Position numbers and translations under genes: made by a program. A stretch of 64,000 nt of DNA from positions 868,001-932,000 of the forward strand of contig NZ_JAVLVT010000001.1 in NCBI RefSeq assembly GCF_031628175.1, in the 5' to 3' direction. Origin of the DNA: Lipingzhangella_A rawalii. Its GTDB lineage: Bacteria; Actinomycetota; Actinomycetes; Streptosporangiales; Streptosporangiaceae. Below are positions 1 through 9,459 of the stretch, piece by piece. The notes under the pieces are model-generated. The model worked only from the letters and a program-made list of their open reading frames with translations, ran no database searches and had not been told where the DNA came from. How positions within the stretch are numbered: the first letter of the stretch is position 1; every line of letters begins with the position of its first letter.

Positions 1-688
1 ACGATCCGGCATAGGCCGGCCGCCGTTGGTGGCTGCGGCACAGCCACGCGGCGGCGAGCTCGGCCGGACAGGGGTGGACCGGGGGCCAGTACAGCCCCCG
101 GCTGCGGTGGCTACTCAGATCCCCCTGGGCGCTGTCGCCCAGGTCCGGCCTCCTGCCAGCGCCGCGGGGATCCGGTCCGGCGCCGAGCCGTATCCCAAAC
201 TCCGTTGCCGGTATCACGACAGGTGCGGATGAGTGTCCTCGGGGGCGGCGGCGCGCCAGCAGCGTGCAGGTTCCCTCCAGGCTGCCAGAGCGGCTGTTCT
301 CGATGGCGTTGGTGGCCGAGCTCGCTACCCACCAGTGTGCGCAGCCAGAGCGATAGTCCCGGGAGTGCCGCGTCGCGCACGTCTCCAGGAAGGCCCGCGC
401 CAGCGACAGCATCGCGGGCATGCCCGGAGGTCAAACCGGCGGGCGGTATTGGGCGGACGCGCTTCCCGGAGGTGTTGTCATTGCCCCGGAAACCGTGCTG
501 ACTGTCACCCACGTCCGCGTCGTGGTATTGCAGCGATACTCCCCCCATGACCGAGGGCACATTCCGTGCACGCGTAACCGTTGGCTCCCGGACGTAACCC
601 CGCCCCCGGGAGCGGTAGACACGGGGTCGTCGCCGTGGTTGTCTGGGTCGCGTTCCGCCTCAGGGTAGCCGCGAACGAGAGACCACGT
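1..688. other. Region without a convincing gene
   Basis: I see no convincing intact gene here. Open frames exist on both strands but none has a recognisable domain and ribosome-binding site. The only suggestive stretch is on the plus strand around 450-555. It reads GGVVIAPETVLTVTHV and, a little later, RVVVLQRYSPHDRG, which resembles the catalytic-histidine segment of trypsin-like (S1) proteases. No Asp or Ser motif follows, so at most it is a decayed fragment. Confidence 0.4.
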
Positions 689-1579
689 ATGGGAGGATCG
701 GTGCGCCTGGTGGCCACGGGACTCGCGACGGAGGTCCTGTACCTGGACGGGGTTCGGCTGGAGTACCGGCTGCACCGGGCCGGGCCGCATACAGTGCTGG
801 TGTTCCACGGTGGGCACATGCGCGCGGGGATCGCCCTGGGCGAAAGCGTGTACCATGCGGCCAACCAGACGGTGTTCGTGCCCTCACGCCCCGGATACGG
901 CCGCAGTGAGCTGGCCTCTGGCCCGGGCCCGCGACAGTTCGCCGACACGATCGCCGGGGCCTGCCACCGTCTCGGGATCACCGGGAACGTCACGGTGGTG
1001 GGGGTCTCCGCAGGTGGGCCGTTCGCACTGGCGATGGCCGCACGGCACCCTGAGCTGGTGCGCTCGGTGATCCTGGTCAGCGCCGTGGGGCCGCTCCCCT
1101 GGCCCGATCCACTGACCCGCACGACGGCCCGCTTCGCATTTCACCCGAGGGTCGAGGCCGCCACCTGGGCTGCAACCCGCAACCTCCTGCGCCTCGACCC
1201 ACCGGCGGGGCTGCGGGCGATGCTGGCCAGTCTGTCCACGCTGCCCAGTGGGCAGGTGCTCGCGCAGCTACCGCGCGACCACAAGGTGATGCTGGTACGA
1301 CTGTTCGCGGCGCTGCGCTCCGGCCAGGGGTTTGTCAACGACCTGGACGTTCTCACTCACCCCACCAACGATGCGGACGAGGTCACCCAGCCTGCACTGG
1401 TTGTGGCCACCCGCACCGACCGCTCGGTGCCCGTCGAACACGCCGAACGGCTACACGGGCGACTGGCTGGAAGCCAGCTGGTGGAAAGTACTGCCCCAAG
1501 CCATCTGCTGTGGTTCTCCCCCGATCGGGCCCGGATCGAGGAGCAGATCCGGGCCCATCTCGCCGAGACACGCCAGTAG
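689..1579 (+). CDS. Alpha/beta-fold hydrolase
   Basis: This 296-residue protein has the alpha/beta-hydrolase layout. An early HG turn (VFHGGH, about residues 39-43) precedes the nucleophile elbow GVSAGG with Ser107. Asp244 lies in ATRTDRSVP after the penultimate strand, and His272 lies in APSHLLWF. Together these form a credible Ser-Asp-His triad, so it is probably an intact esterase, lipase or peptidase-like enzyme of unknown substrate. The start is chosen at the ATG at 689. A GTG at 701 is an alternative with a GGGAGG motif 4 bases upstream. The gene stands alone, convergent with the ABC transporter genes, with a hairpin between them. Confidence 0.8.
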   Translation: MGGSVRLVATGLATEVLYLDGVRLEYRLHRAGPHTVLVFHGGHMRAGIALGESVYHAANQTVFVPSRPGYGRSELASGPGPRQFADTIAGACHRLGITGNVTVVGVSAGGPFALAMAARHPELVRSVILVSAVGPLPWPDPLTRTTARFAFHPRVEAATWAATRNLLRLDPPAGLRAMLASLSTLPSGQVLAQLPRDHKVMLVRLFAALRSGQGFVNDLDVLTHPTNDADEVTQPALVVATRTDRSVPVEHAERLHGRLAGSQLVESTAPSHLLWFSPDRARIEEQIRAHLAETRQ

Positions 1580-1613
1580 GACGGCTGCGCCTGGGCGGAG
1601 TGCGGCGCCGGTA

Positions 1614-1639
1614 CCCGTCCGGCATCTATCCGGTACGGG
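1614..1639. terminator. Putative bidirectional terminator hairpin
   Basis: CCCGTCCGG, a 7-base loop, then CCGGTACGGG form a 9-bp stem with one bulged T between two convergent genes. There is no clear T-tract, so termination is inferred from position and structure. Confidence 0.45.
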
Positions 1640-1647
1640 CGACGGGC

Positions 1648-2880
1648 CTACCGCCTTGCGATCCGCAGGGCCTCCCGCATCGGGATCTTGGATCCGGTGC
1701 GCAGCGCCGCTCCGGTGTAGATGCGTGCGGCCAGCCACACCACCCCGATGAGGGCAGCGGCCAGGAATGCCAGCGCCATCAGGTTCTGCCACAGTGCCAC
1801 CTGCCCGGTGGCCAGCATCATCGGCATCATGAACGGCGAGAACGGCGGCAGCGTGGCCAGCACGCTCACTATCGTGCCGCCGCCGGTGTTGATCGTGACC
1901 ATGGCCAGGATCAGCGGCACCATGATCAGGAACATCACCGGCTGGATGGCGCTTTGCACCTCTTCCTGGCGCGAGACCAACGACGCCGAGGCGGCCAGCA
2001 GCGCGGCGAAGAACACATAGCCCAGCACGAACCAGACCACCAGGGTGATCGCCAACGTAGCGAACGACACGGGCAGGTTGGCAAGGTAGTCGGTGGCCAG
2101 GGCCACGCCCACCCCTGCGACCAACGCCACCCCCACCTGGATCAGCCCAAGTGCACCGATACCCAGAATCTTGCCAAAGAGCAGCTGCCAGGGACGCACC
2201 GTTGCGAGCAGGAGCTCCACCACGCGGTTGGCTTTCTCCTCCACCACACCCTGGGCAACATAGACCCCGAAGATCAACACGGATATGTACAGCAGGAGCG
2301 TCACCGTCATGCCCACCACGGTGCCGACCAGAAACGCCTGGTCCATGCCGGTGGCTCCATCCACGCTCTGTACCCGAACACCAGACTCCAAAGCCTGCTG
2401 CACGGCCTGTTCGTCCGCGCCGGTATCGGCCAGGGTGTCTGTGACCTGCTGCTGGATGTAGACGTCGTCGATCAGCCCCAGGATCGCCGGGTCGGGGGTA
2501 CCCTCGACCACAGCGGCCAGGTCCTGATCCGTTCCGATGAGAGCGACGTCCAGCTCACCGTCCTGGACCGCCTCCTCGGCGCGGTCGCGGCCCGGCCAGT
2601 CGCTGGTCTCGACCTGGACCTCGGGTGTCTCCGCGGCCTGCTGCTCCACCTGTTCCAGCACCGGGGCGAGCTCCGGCTCGGCGCTCATCTGGCTGGTCTG
2701 GTTCTGGGTGAGCGCGGAGAAGACCATGGGGGCGAGCGCGATCAGGCCGATCGCCACCACCACCCCCAACGTTCCGATGATGAACGCCTTATTGCGTGCC
2801 CGGGTGACCATCTCTCGGCGGGCCACCAGCCACACGGCCCGGACCTCCCCCAGAGAGGCACCCGCCGGCTCCACGCTCAT
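1648..2880 (-). CDS. ABC transporter permease, NatB-like (ABC-2 family)
   Basis: This 410-residue membrane protein has the architecture of NatB-type ABC-2 permeases. A cytosolic start is followed by one membrane helix (about residues 33-55). A large extracytoplasmic domain rich in Glu, Gln and Asp follows (about 56-180). The C-terminal half has five or six hydrophobic segments (about 185-395). The start codon overlaps the stop of the upstream ATPase gene by 4 bases, so the two are translationally coupled and almost certainly form one exporter. NatAB of Bacillus exports sodium, but the family also handles antibiotics and other solutes, so the substrate here is unknown. Confidence 0.85.
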   Translation of the reverse strand: MSVEPAGASLGEVRAVWLVARREMVTRARNKAFIIGTLGVVVAIGLIALAPMVFSALTQNQTSQMSAEPELAPVLEQVEQQAAETPEVQVETSDWPGRDRAEEAVQDGELDVALIGTDQDLAAVVEGTPDPAILGLIDDVYIQQQVTDTLADTGADEQAVQQALESGVRVQSVDGATGMDQAFLVGTVVGMTVTLLLYISVLIFGVYVAQGVVEEKANRVVELLLATVRPWQLLFGKILGIGALGLIQVGVALVAGVGVALATDYLANLPVSFATLAITLVVWFVLGYVFFAALLAASASLVSRQEEVQSAIQPVMFLIMVPLILAMVTINTGGGTIVSVLATLPPFSPFMMPMMLATGQVALWQNLMALAFLAAALIGVVWLAARIYTGAALRTGSKIPMREALRIARR

Positions 2881-3827
2881 ACGGTGCTCCGTTCTGCCTC
2901 GACGGCCTGTGAGCCGTTCGATGACGCCGCCGGGGCGTCGACCACGTCACGGAACAGCTCCGCCAGCCGTGGACGATAGGGCGCGAAGGACCGTACCGTT
3001 CCAGCACCCATCGCCGTCCGCAACAGTTCCTGATCGTCCAGACCCTCAGCCAGCTCCACGATCTGCGCGTCATCGGTAGCTCCCACCTGACGCGCTCCGG
3101 GCACCTCGGCCAGCCAGTCGGTCTGTGCCTCGGCAACCTCGACCAGAAACCGGCGCGTGCTGCCTGTGCGGAGTTGCTCGACTGTTCCCTGCGCCACCAA
3201 GGTGCCGTCGTTGATGATGCCTACTCGGTCGCACAGCCGTTCCACGAGATCGAGTTGGTGGCTGGAGAACACCACCGGCACCCCCCGGGCTGCTTGTTCC
3301 CTTAGCACTTCGCACATCACGTCGATCGCGACGGGATCTAGTCCGGAGAACGGCTCGTCCAGCACCAGCAACACCGGATCGTGGACCAGCGCCGCCGCCA
3401 GCTGCACTCGCTGCTGATTGCCCAGACTCAACGTGGACAGCTCCGCACGGCCCTGGGCGGTCAGGTCGACCCGTTCGAGCCAGTAGTCGGCGTTGGCGCT
3501 GGCCTGCCGGCGACGCACCCCATGCAGCTCGGCCAGATAGACGAGTTGCTCGCGCACCCCCATCGTGGGATACAGGCCGCGCTCCTCCGGCATGTAGCCG
3601 ATGCGGCGCCGAGTAGCCAGATGCAACGGATACCCGTGCCAGGTCACCTCACCACTGTCGGCTGCCAACACACCCAGGACGATCCGCATCGCGGTCGTCT
3701 TTCCGGCACCGTTTCCACCAACAAATCCGAACAGTTCACCGGAACCAACAGACAGTGATAATTCAGTAAGGGCACGGGTGTGGGCGAAGTCCTTGGTCAC
3801 ACGGTCCAGTACCAGGCCGTCGTGCAT
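2877..3827 (-). CDS. ABC transporter ATP-binding protein, NatA-like
   Basis: This 316-residue ATPase energises the permease encoded directly downstream. It has Walker A GGNGAGKT, the LSLGNQQR signature typical of NatA/CcmA-type exporters, Walker B LLVLDEPFSGLDP and the switch His in VFSSHQLD. The C-terminal 80 residues form the accessory domain seen in this subfamily. The stop overlaps the permease start by 4 bases. The 500-base spacer upstream holds its promoter and an unusually A/T-rich stretch. Confidence 0.9.
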   Translation of the reverse strand: MHDGLVLDRVTKDFAHTRALTELSLSVGSGELFGFVGGNGAGKTTAMRIVLGVLAADSGEVTWHGYPLHLATRRRIGYMPEERGLYPTMGVREQLVYLAELHGVRRRQASANADYWLERVDLTAQGRAELSTLSLGNQQRVQLAAALVHDPVLLVLDEPFSGLDPVAIDVMCEVLREQAARGVPVVFSSHQLDLVERLCDRVGIINDGTLVAQGTVEQLRTGSTRRFLVEVAEAQTDWLAEVPGARQVGATDDAQIVELAEGLDDQELLRTAMGAGTVRSFAPYRPRLAELFRDVVDAPAASSNGSQAVEAERSTV

Positions 3828-4326
3828 CCGTAACCTCCTCGAGGGGGCGTATGGAAAATGCGCTGGGGAAATATGGACCCTACCGGAGCTCCGCTTCCCG
3901 GAAACTCCGGTGGTTCACCGTAACGCGACAGCCATGCACCAGCGACGTAGACACCGTCTCACTGTAGCTCGACAGGGAGATCACGGGATACCGCCATCCC
4001 CGTGACATCGGTTGTTGGCGGCGTAGTCCTCTATGTAGGTGAACGGGTTTGTCTTGGCGAGGGCGCTTTGTTTCCGACCGTTTCCACCTCGACCTCCCCG
4101 CAACACCAAAAAGAGAAGAAACACCGAAACAGAAAACCCCTTCAGAAACACTCAATTTCCCTGACCGTCGGAACCAGAAAATTCCCTGAATCCACAGAAC
4201 AGAAAATCAAAACAAGATATCGCGTTCTATGAAACCCGGTCACCAACCAGGGAAATTCCAGCGGCACACCGGTCCAGCCCCTTCCTCTGCGATTGGGCAT
4301 GGGAACACATCGGCACCACGCCCCGG
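3828..4326. other. Intergenic region with an A/T-rich island
   Basis: No gene is supported here. About 4095-4225 is strikingly A-rich on the plus strand compared with the GC-rich surroundings. It contains short direct repeats: CAGAAAA occurs three times and TTCCCTGA twice. The region lies upstream of the ABC ATPase gene on the minus strand and could act as an UP-like or regulator-binding region. Confidence 0.5.
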
Positions 4327-4893
4327 CTACTGCTGCGCTTCGAGGGCGGAGCGGCACCGGGCGCGTGCCTGCCGCGCGCGCCGGGGAATCCAGACCCCGA
4401 CCACCACTCCGGCAAGGAGCACCAGGAGTACCCCCGCCGCGGTCGCCACACCCAATATGTGCCACACCGTGCCCCTGACCTCAGCAGTGAGCAGCAGGCC
4501 GGCCCCGGTCGCCGACAAACCAATCCCCGTCAGGCCAATCACGAGCAGGTGCCACGGACGTCCGCGCAGTGTCTGTTCGGCCAGCAGGACGGACAGCTCG
4601 GCGGTGCGCGGATCGGTACTACCCGTGCCGCGGCGCACCACTCGTCGCGCCTGTCGCAGTCGGGCACGGTCCACGTGCCATGGTGGTAACGCCTGCGGCG
4701 TTCGCGATGCGATGAGTGTGCCCAGCGCCGCGATGCTGGCCCCCACCCCCAGCGCGAACCCCAGGGCCAGCCGCACCGGGGGAACACTCACCATCCCGAG
4801 CAGGGAGGGCACCCCGCCCAGCAACAGCAGAACCACCAGCGCGGTGAGCATCCCCAGAACCAGCCCGAACCGTCCGGGACGCTCGGCTTGCAT
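4327..4893 (-). CDS. Small integral membrane protein, unknown function
   Basis: I do not recognise this family. From the ATG at 4893 the product is 188 residues with four hydrophobic segments arranged as two pairs: about residues 10-33, 38-62, 101-122 and 130-152. A basic, Arg-rich cytoplasmic loop sits between the pairs (around RARLRQARRVVRRG) and the tail is also Arg-rich. The frame remains open to 5076, but the extra residues look non-membrane and lack a better ribosome-binding site. An upstream GTG at 4932 is possible. It stands alone between the ABC exporter and the divergent pcm gene. Confidence 0.6.
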   Translation of the reverse strand: MQAERPGRFGLVLGMLTALVVLLLLGGVPSLLGMVSVPPVRLALGFALGVGASIAALGTLIASRTPQALPPWHVDRARLRQARRVVRRGTGSTDPRTAELSVLLAEQTLRGRPWHLLVIGLTGIGLSATGAGLLLTAEVRGTVWHILGVATAAGVLLVLLAGVVVGVWIPRRARQARARCRSALEAQQ

Positions 4894-5158
4894 CCGCTGG
4901 ATCCGTATCGATACGGGCTCCGATCTCACCACCCCATCACGATCCCAGTACCAGGTCCGGCTCTGCGACAGCACGTACCCACGGAGGCAGCAGAGCCGTT
5001 TGTCTAGCCCGTGGAATGGCCCCAGACCGCACGAGGGCCACCCACGTCTTGGTCGCCCGCCACGGAATCCAGCCACACGGTGGCGCTGTCATCCAGAAAA
5101 CCCACAATAGTGCCCAGGGGTCGAGAATCATCTGGAACCGTCACGCTCGGGAGGCGGC

Positions 5159-5785
5159 ATGTGCGGGGAGAGCCTAGACACCCGTGCCCGCTCGGCCGGG
5201 GTGCACGACCCGCGGATTCTGGCAGCCCTAAACATCGTGCCCCGCTCCGCGTTCCTGCCAGCCACCGCGGCCGCGGCCAGCGAGAAGGATGAGGCGCTTC
5301 CGATTGGCTGCTGCGAGACCACCAGTCAGCCTAGCCTGTGTGCGCGCATGATCGAGGCTCTGGAACTAGCCGGGACGGACACCGTACTGGAGATCGGCAC
5401 CGGGGCAGGATACCAGACCGCGCTGCTGTCCCGGTTGGCGAACACCGTGGTCACCGTGGAGTACTGGCCGGAGCTCGCCGAGACGGCGCGGCGGTCCCTG
5501 GCCGCCCACGGGGCCGACAACGTCACCGTGTTGTGCGCTGACGGCGGGGCGGGGGCACCCGAACACGCACCGTTCGACGCGATCCTGGTCTCGGCGGCAT
5601 TTCCCACGGTCCCGGCCCCGCTGACCGAGCAGCTGCGCGAGGGCGGACGCCTCGTTCAGCCACTCGGCCCCGGCGGCGCGGAGGAAGTTACCCTGTTCCA
5701 ACGCCGAGCAGGGCGACTGGTGCGCCACAGTAATCTCATGCGCGCCCGATTCGTGCGGCTTCACGGCGCCCACGGATACGGATGA
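5159..5785 (+). CDS. pcm: Protein-L-isoaspartate O-methyltransferase
   Basis: This 208-residue SAM-dependent methyltransferase is of the PCMT family, which methylates isoaspartyl residues to start repair of aged proteins. Visible features are the N-terminal VPRSAFLP segment, the TSQPSLCARM motif (family TISQPY-like, with the conserved Ser), the SAM motif VLEIGTGAGYQTALL and VEYWPELAETAR for ribose binding. Length matches the bacterial family. GGGAGG sits just upstream of the ATG. It is convergent with xdhC and not part of an operon here. Confidence 0.88.
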   Translation: MCGESLDTRARSAGVHDPRILAALNIVPRSAFLPATAAAASEKDEALPIGCCETTSQPSLCARMIEALELAGTDTVLEIGTGAGYQTALLSRLANTVVTVEYWPELAETARRSLAAHGADNVTVLCADGGAGAPEHAPFDAILVSAAFPTVPAPLTEQLREGGRLVQPLGPGGAEEVTLFQRRAGRLVRHSNLMRARFVRLHGAHGYG

Positions 5786-5899
5786 CCGATCCCACACCGC
5801 GCGAACACTCATGGTCTCCGTTCGGAAGGTCAGACTGCCCGAGGATGGCTGAACCCGGTGGGACTGAATCCACTGACGGTGAACACACAACCCCAGTCT

Positions 5900-7060
5900 T
5901 TACATTGTAGATTCGCTGATGCTGGTCTCGGCGGAGGCATCAGCGGCGATCGGCTCGCCGTGGATCCGCCCCGAGGTGACGTGCAGCGGTCGGCCAGTGC
6001 CGCCCCACCGGGACTGGATCAGCTCGGCAGCGATCGACACAGCCGTCTCCTCCGGGGTGCGGGCTCCCAGGTCCAATCCGATCGGGGAGCGCAGCCGCGC
6101 CAGCTGCTCCTCCGTCACCCCCGCCGCACGCAGCCGCCGCATCCGGTCCGCATGGGTGCGGCGAGATCCCATGGCCCCGATGTATCCGGCCCGCGTGCCG
6201 AGTGCCACCTCCAGCAGCGGCACGTCAAACTTGGGATCGTGGGTCAGCACACAAACCGCGGTTCGCTCGTCGACCTCCGCAGCGATCTCGGTCAGGAACA
6301 CGTGCGGCCACCGCACCACCACCTCGTCCGCGTCGGGGAACCGCGCCGTGGTGGCGAACACACCACGCGCGTCACACACCGTGACCCGGTAACCGAGATA
6401 GGAGCCGATGCGGGCCACAGCCGCGGCGAAGTCGATCGCTCCGAACACCAGCATGCGTGGGGCCGGAGCAAAGGACTGCACGAAAACTTCCAGGTCGTCG
6501 CCGCGGCGTTCCCCCAGCGCGCCATACCGCAGTATCCCGGTACGGCCCTGGGCCAGGAGACCACGGACGTCGTCGTCCACGGCGTCACACAGGCGCTGCG
6601 ACCCCAGATCCCCGCTGGCGCTGTCCGGCCAGACCACCCGATGCCGTCCGAAGGCCGACGATCCCGCATCCCCCACCACAGTGGCCACAGCCACCGGCCG
6701 GTGCCCCTCGATCCCAGCCAGAACCTCCGCCAGCTGGGGGTGGGTATGTCGATCCACCGGTTCGACCAGGACATGCAGGGTGCCGCCACAGGTCAGCCCC
6801 ACCGCGAAGGCGTCATCGTCGCTAACACCATAGCGTTCCCGGGCCGGCCGACCGGTCTTGATGACCTCCTTGGCCAGCTCGTAGACCGCGCCTTCGACAC
6901 ACCCACCGGACACACTGCCGATGACGGTCCCGTCGGGAGCCACCGCCATCGCTGCCCCGGCTTCCCGGGGCGCACTGTGGTAGGTATCGATGACCGTCGC
7001 CACGGCGAAGGTTTCACCGGAGGCGTACAGTTCGGAGATCGCGTTACGAATGTCGCGCAC
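5900..7060 (-). CDS. XdhC/CoxI family protein
   Basis: This 386-residue protein has the two XdhC/CoxI parts. The N-terminal domain carries SVSGGCVEG and the LTCGGTLHVLVEP motif with the conserved Cys. The C-terminal Rossmann-like domain has LVFGAIDFAAAV and VLTHDPKFD. In studied systems XdhC binds molybdenum cofactor, helps sulfurate it and inserts it into xanthine dehydrogenase or CO dehydrogenase. It is the last gene of a tight three-gene run with a MoxR ATPase and a VWA protein. The molybdenum hydroxylase itself is not in this window, so the client enzyme is unknown. Confidence 0.88.
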   Translation of the reverse strand: MRDIRNAISELYASGETFAVATVIDTYHSAPREAGAAMAVAPDGTVIGSVSGGCVEGAVYELAKEVIKTGRPARERYGVSDDDAFAVGLTCGGTLHVLVEPVDRHTHPQLAEVLAGIEGHRPVAVATVVGDAGSSAFGRHRVVWPDSASGDLGSQRLCDAVDDDVRGLLAQGRTGILRYGALGERRGDDLEVFVQSFAPAPRMLVFGAIDFAAAVARIGSYLGYRVTVCDARGVFATTARFPDADEVVVRWPHVFLTEIAAEVDERTAVCVLTHDPKFDVPLLEVALGTRAGYIGAMGSRRTHADRMRRLRAAGVTEEQLARLRSPIGLDLGARTPEETAVSIAAELIQSRWGGTGRPLHVTSGRIHGEPIAADASAETSISESTM

Positions 7061-7063
7061 GGT

Positions 7064-8239
7064 CTACTCCTCGACCATTCGGGGGCCGGCCGGCACCGGC
7101 GCAACGGGAGTACCGCCGATGACGACCTGAGCCAGCTCCTCCAATGCGGCCAGGCTGTGCCCGGACACGAACCGGTCCACATGGGGTAGGGCGGCACGCA
7201 TCCCGGCCGTCGCCGGAACGTATCCGGGCTGAGCCCGGTGTGGATTCGCCCACACCACCTCGTGGGCCAACCGGGACAAGCGCGCCATCTGCGCTCCCAA
7301 CAGCTCTGCGCCACCCCGCTCCCAGCCATCCGAGGCGATCACCACCACTGCGCCCCGGGCCATGCCGCGCTGGCCATACAGATCCAGAAACTCCTTGAGT
7401 TCCGCACCCAGACGGGTTCCGCCACGCCAGTCCGGGATCGCCGTCCCAGCGGCGGCCAGGGCGCGGGATCCTTCCCGGATCGCAAGCTGGTGCGTAATCC
7501 GGGTTAAGCGCGTGCCGAGGCTGAACACCTCCGTATGGCGTGGATGGCCCCGCATCAAGGCGTGGCCCAGCCGCAGCAGCGCCTCGGCGTACGGAGACAT
7601 CGAGCCGCTCACATCCACCAGCAGCACCACCCGGCGTGGCCGGTGGCCCTGGTTGCGCCACAGCAGCCGGATGGGCTCCCCGCCGCCGCGGGCCACCGCA
7701 CGCAGGGTGCGCGCGGGGTCGAGCTGACCTCGCCGCGCTATCGAACGCCGCCGTGTGGGACGCCTGCGCCGGCGCACGCGCACCAGCCCGAGAAGGCGAG
7801 CCACCTCGGCACGCTCCGGGGCGTCCAGGCGAGCGATGTCCGCGGTCCGCAACACCTCGACGCCACTGGCGGCTCCCCCCTGTTCATCCGGGTCGCGTGG
7901 TGGGCCCGCGGCGTCCGCAGCCACCGCATCGGGCCACACGGCGGGACGGGTGAGCGTCACCTCGGCGCCATGGTCGGGGCGCACTGGCGCGGTGTCCGAG
8001 AAGTAGTAGGCGAAACAGGCATCGTAACGGGCCAGATCAGCCTGGGTTCCGCACAGGGTGAGGCGCCCCGCCCAGTAGACCGCCGGGCCTACCGTGAGGT
8101 CCAGGGCGGCCACTGCCTCAAGGAATGCCTGGATGCGGCGCTGGTCGACGGCCACCCCGCTGCTGCGCACCGTGCGGGCAAAACCAACCAGCGTCGCGGT
8201 CGCCCAGTTGGCGGAATTCGTCGTGGCGAACGCGGTCAC
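7064..8239 (-). CDS. VWA domain protein, CoxE-like
   Basis: This 391-residue protein belongs to the CoxE family. The C-terminal von Willebrand A domain has a complete metal-ion adhesion site: DVSGSMS, the later Thr in GGTRLG and the Asp in IASDGWERGG. An Arg-rich linker precedes it (RVRRRRRPTRRRS). CoxE partners CoxD, a MoxR AAA+ ATPase, in maturing molybdenum-containing CO dehydrogenase in Oligotropha. The start ATG overlaps the moxR stop (ATGA), indicating coupling. XdhC follows after 3 bases. Confidence 0.85.
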   Translation of the reverse strand: MTAFATTNSANWATATLVGFARTVRSSGVAVDQRRIQAFLEAVAALDLTVGPAVYWAGRLTLCGTQADLARYDACFAYYFSDTAPVRPDHGAEVTLTRPAVWPDAVAADAAGPPRDPDEQGGAASGVEVLRTADIARLDAPERAEVARLLGLVRVRRRRRPTRRRSIARRGQLDPARTLRAVARGGGEPIRLLWRNQGHRPRRVVLLVDVSGSMSPYAEALLRLGHALMRGHPRHTEVFSLGTRLTRITHQLAIREGSRALAAAGTAIPDWRGGTRLGAELKEFLDLYGQRGMARGAVVVIASDGWERGGAELLGAQMARLSRLAHEVVWANPHRAQPGYVPATAGMRAALPHVDRFVSGHSLAALEELAQVVIGGTPVAPVPAGPRMVEE

Positions 8240-9219
8240 AGCCGCCCCTGCCGCGTTGCGGTGGTGTCCGTTTCGGCGGACGCACCGTTCAGGAGGGCCC
8301 GCAGCCGGCCCCGTACCGTCTCGTGATCCTCACGCTGTTTGACCAGCGCGCCCAGCGAACGGGTCGCCGCGTCTATGGCCGCCGTGTCCTCGGGATCGAG
8401 TCCGCGTACCCCCAGCGCGTCCAGAGCCTGGGCCCAGTCGATGCTCTCGGCAACTCCCGGAGGGCGTAGCAGCTCGGCATCCACGTGCTGGGGCTCTCGG
8501 AGCCGCTGACTGGCCCGGGCCACGTCCCGAGCGAGCTGGTCCGTCACCTCGGGACGCCGCCGACGGATGATCGCGACCTCGCGAGCAAAGTCGGGATGGG
8601 GCATCCAGTGATAGAGACAGCGACGCTTCAACGCATCGTGCACCTCCCGAGTCCGATTGGACGTGAGGACGACCACAGGCGGTGTCGCTGCGCGAACCGT
8701 GCCGAACTCCGGAATGGAAATCTGGAAATCCGCGAGAAACTCCAGCAGGAACGCCTCGAACTCGTCGTCCGCGCGGTCGATCTCGTCGATCAGTAGCACC
8801 GGCGGCGCCGCGGGCGGAGTCTCCGTGCCCAGCGCGCGCAACAACGGTCGTTCCAAAAGGAACCGTCGCGTGTATAGGCCGGACTCCAGCTCGGCGACCT
8901 CGTTGACGCCCGCGGCCTGGGCTGCACGCAGGTGTAGGAGCTGACGCGGATAGTCCCAGTCGTACAGAGCCTGGGTCGCGTCGATTCCCTCATGGCACTG
9001 GAGCCGAATCAGGGAGCCACCCAGCACGTGAGCGAGCGCCTTGGCCAACTCCGTCTTCCCAACGCCGGCATCGCCCTCCAGAAACAGCGGACGCCCCATC
9101 CGTAGGGCGAGGAAGCACGCGGTGGCGACTCCCTCATCGGCGAGATAATCGTTGTCGTCCAGCTGTTGCGCCAGCTCCTGCGGCGTGTGCGGTGCAAACG
9201 CTTCCGCGTCCGCGCTCAT
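8236..9219 (-). CDS. MoxR family AAA+ ATPase, CoxD-like
   Basis: This 327-residue AAA+ chaperone-type ATPase has Walker A GDAGVGKTELA, Walker B VLLIDEIDRAD and sensor 1 in VVLTSNRTREVHDALKRR. The ATG at 9219 gives the usual MoxR N-terminus. The frame is open for 50 further codons but without homology-like sequence. It is the first gene of the moxR-VWA-xdhC unit. MoxR/VWA pairs act as metal-centre insertion or complex-remodelling chaperones, so here it probably serves a molybdenum enzyme matured with XdhC. The promoter must lie in the 240-base gap up to 9459. Confidence 0.88.
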   Translation of the reverse strand: MSADAEAFAPHTPQELAQQLDDNDYLADEGVATACFLALRMGRPLFLEGDAGVGKTELAKALAHVLGGSLIRLQCHEGIDATQALYDWDYPRQLLHLRAAQAAGVNEVAELESGLYTRRFLLERPLLRALGTETPPAAPPVLLIDEIDRADDEFEAFLLEFLADFQISIPEFGTVRAATPPVVVLTSNRTREVHDALKRRCLYHWMPHPDFAREVAIIRRRRPEVTDQLARDVARASQRLREPQHVDAELLRPPGVAESIDWAQALDALGVRGLDPEDTAAIDAATRSLGALVKQREDHETVRGRLRALLNGASAETDTTATRQGRL

Positions 9220-9459
9220 CCGGGTACCGCCCTTTCCACACTCCCTACTGTCCGTCAGGTTATGTGGTGGCGACCACACGGGAAATGAGCATGATCCTCC
9301 GAAATCCGAGCGCTGCCCTCGTAGGCACGCACGAGAATGCGGGATCAGGCACTCGCGGGACACCGGCACGTAGGGTCACGCACGAACGGAGGCGATGGCC
9401 GCACACCCCTCCCGTTGCGTCCCCCCGGATCAGGTTCGGAGTCGCGCACGGTCCCCGTC

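Noticed and set aside
1510..2979. 489-codon plus-strand frame across the ABC permease gene
   Set aside because: Its product is a His/Gln/Arg-rich shadow of the clearly conserved minus-strand permease.
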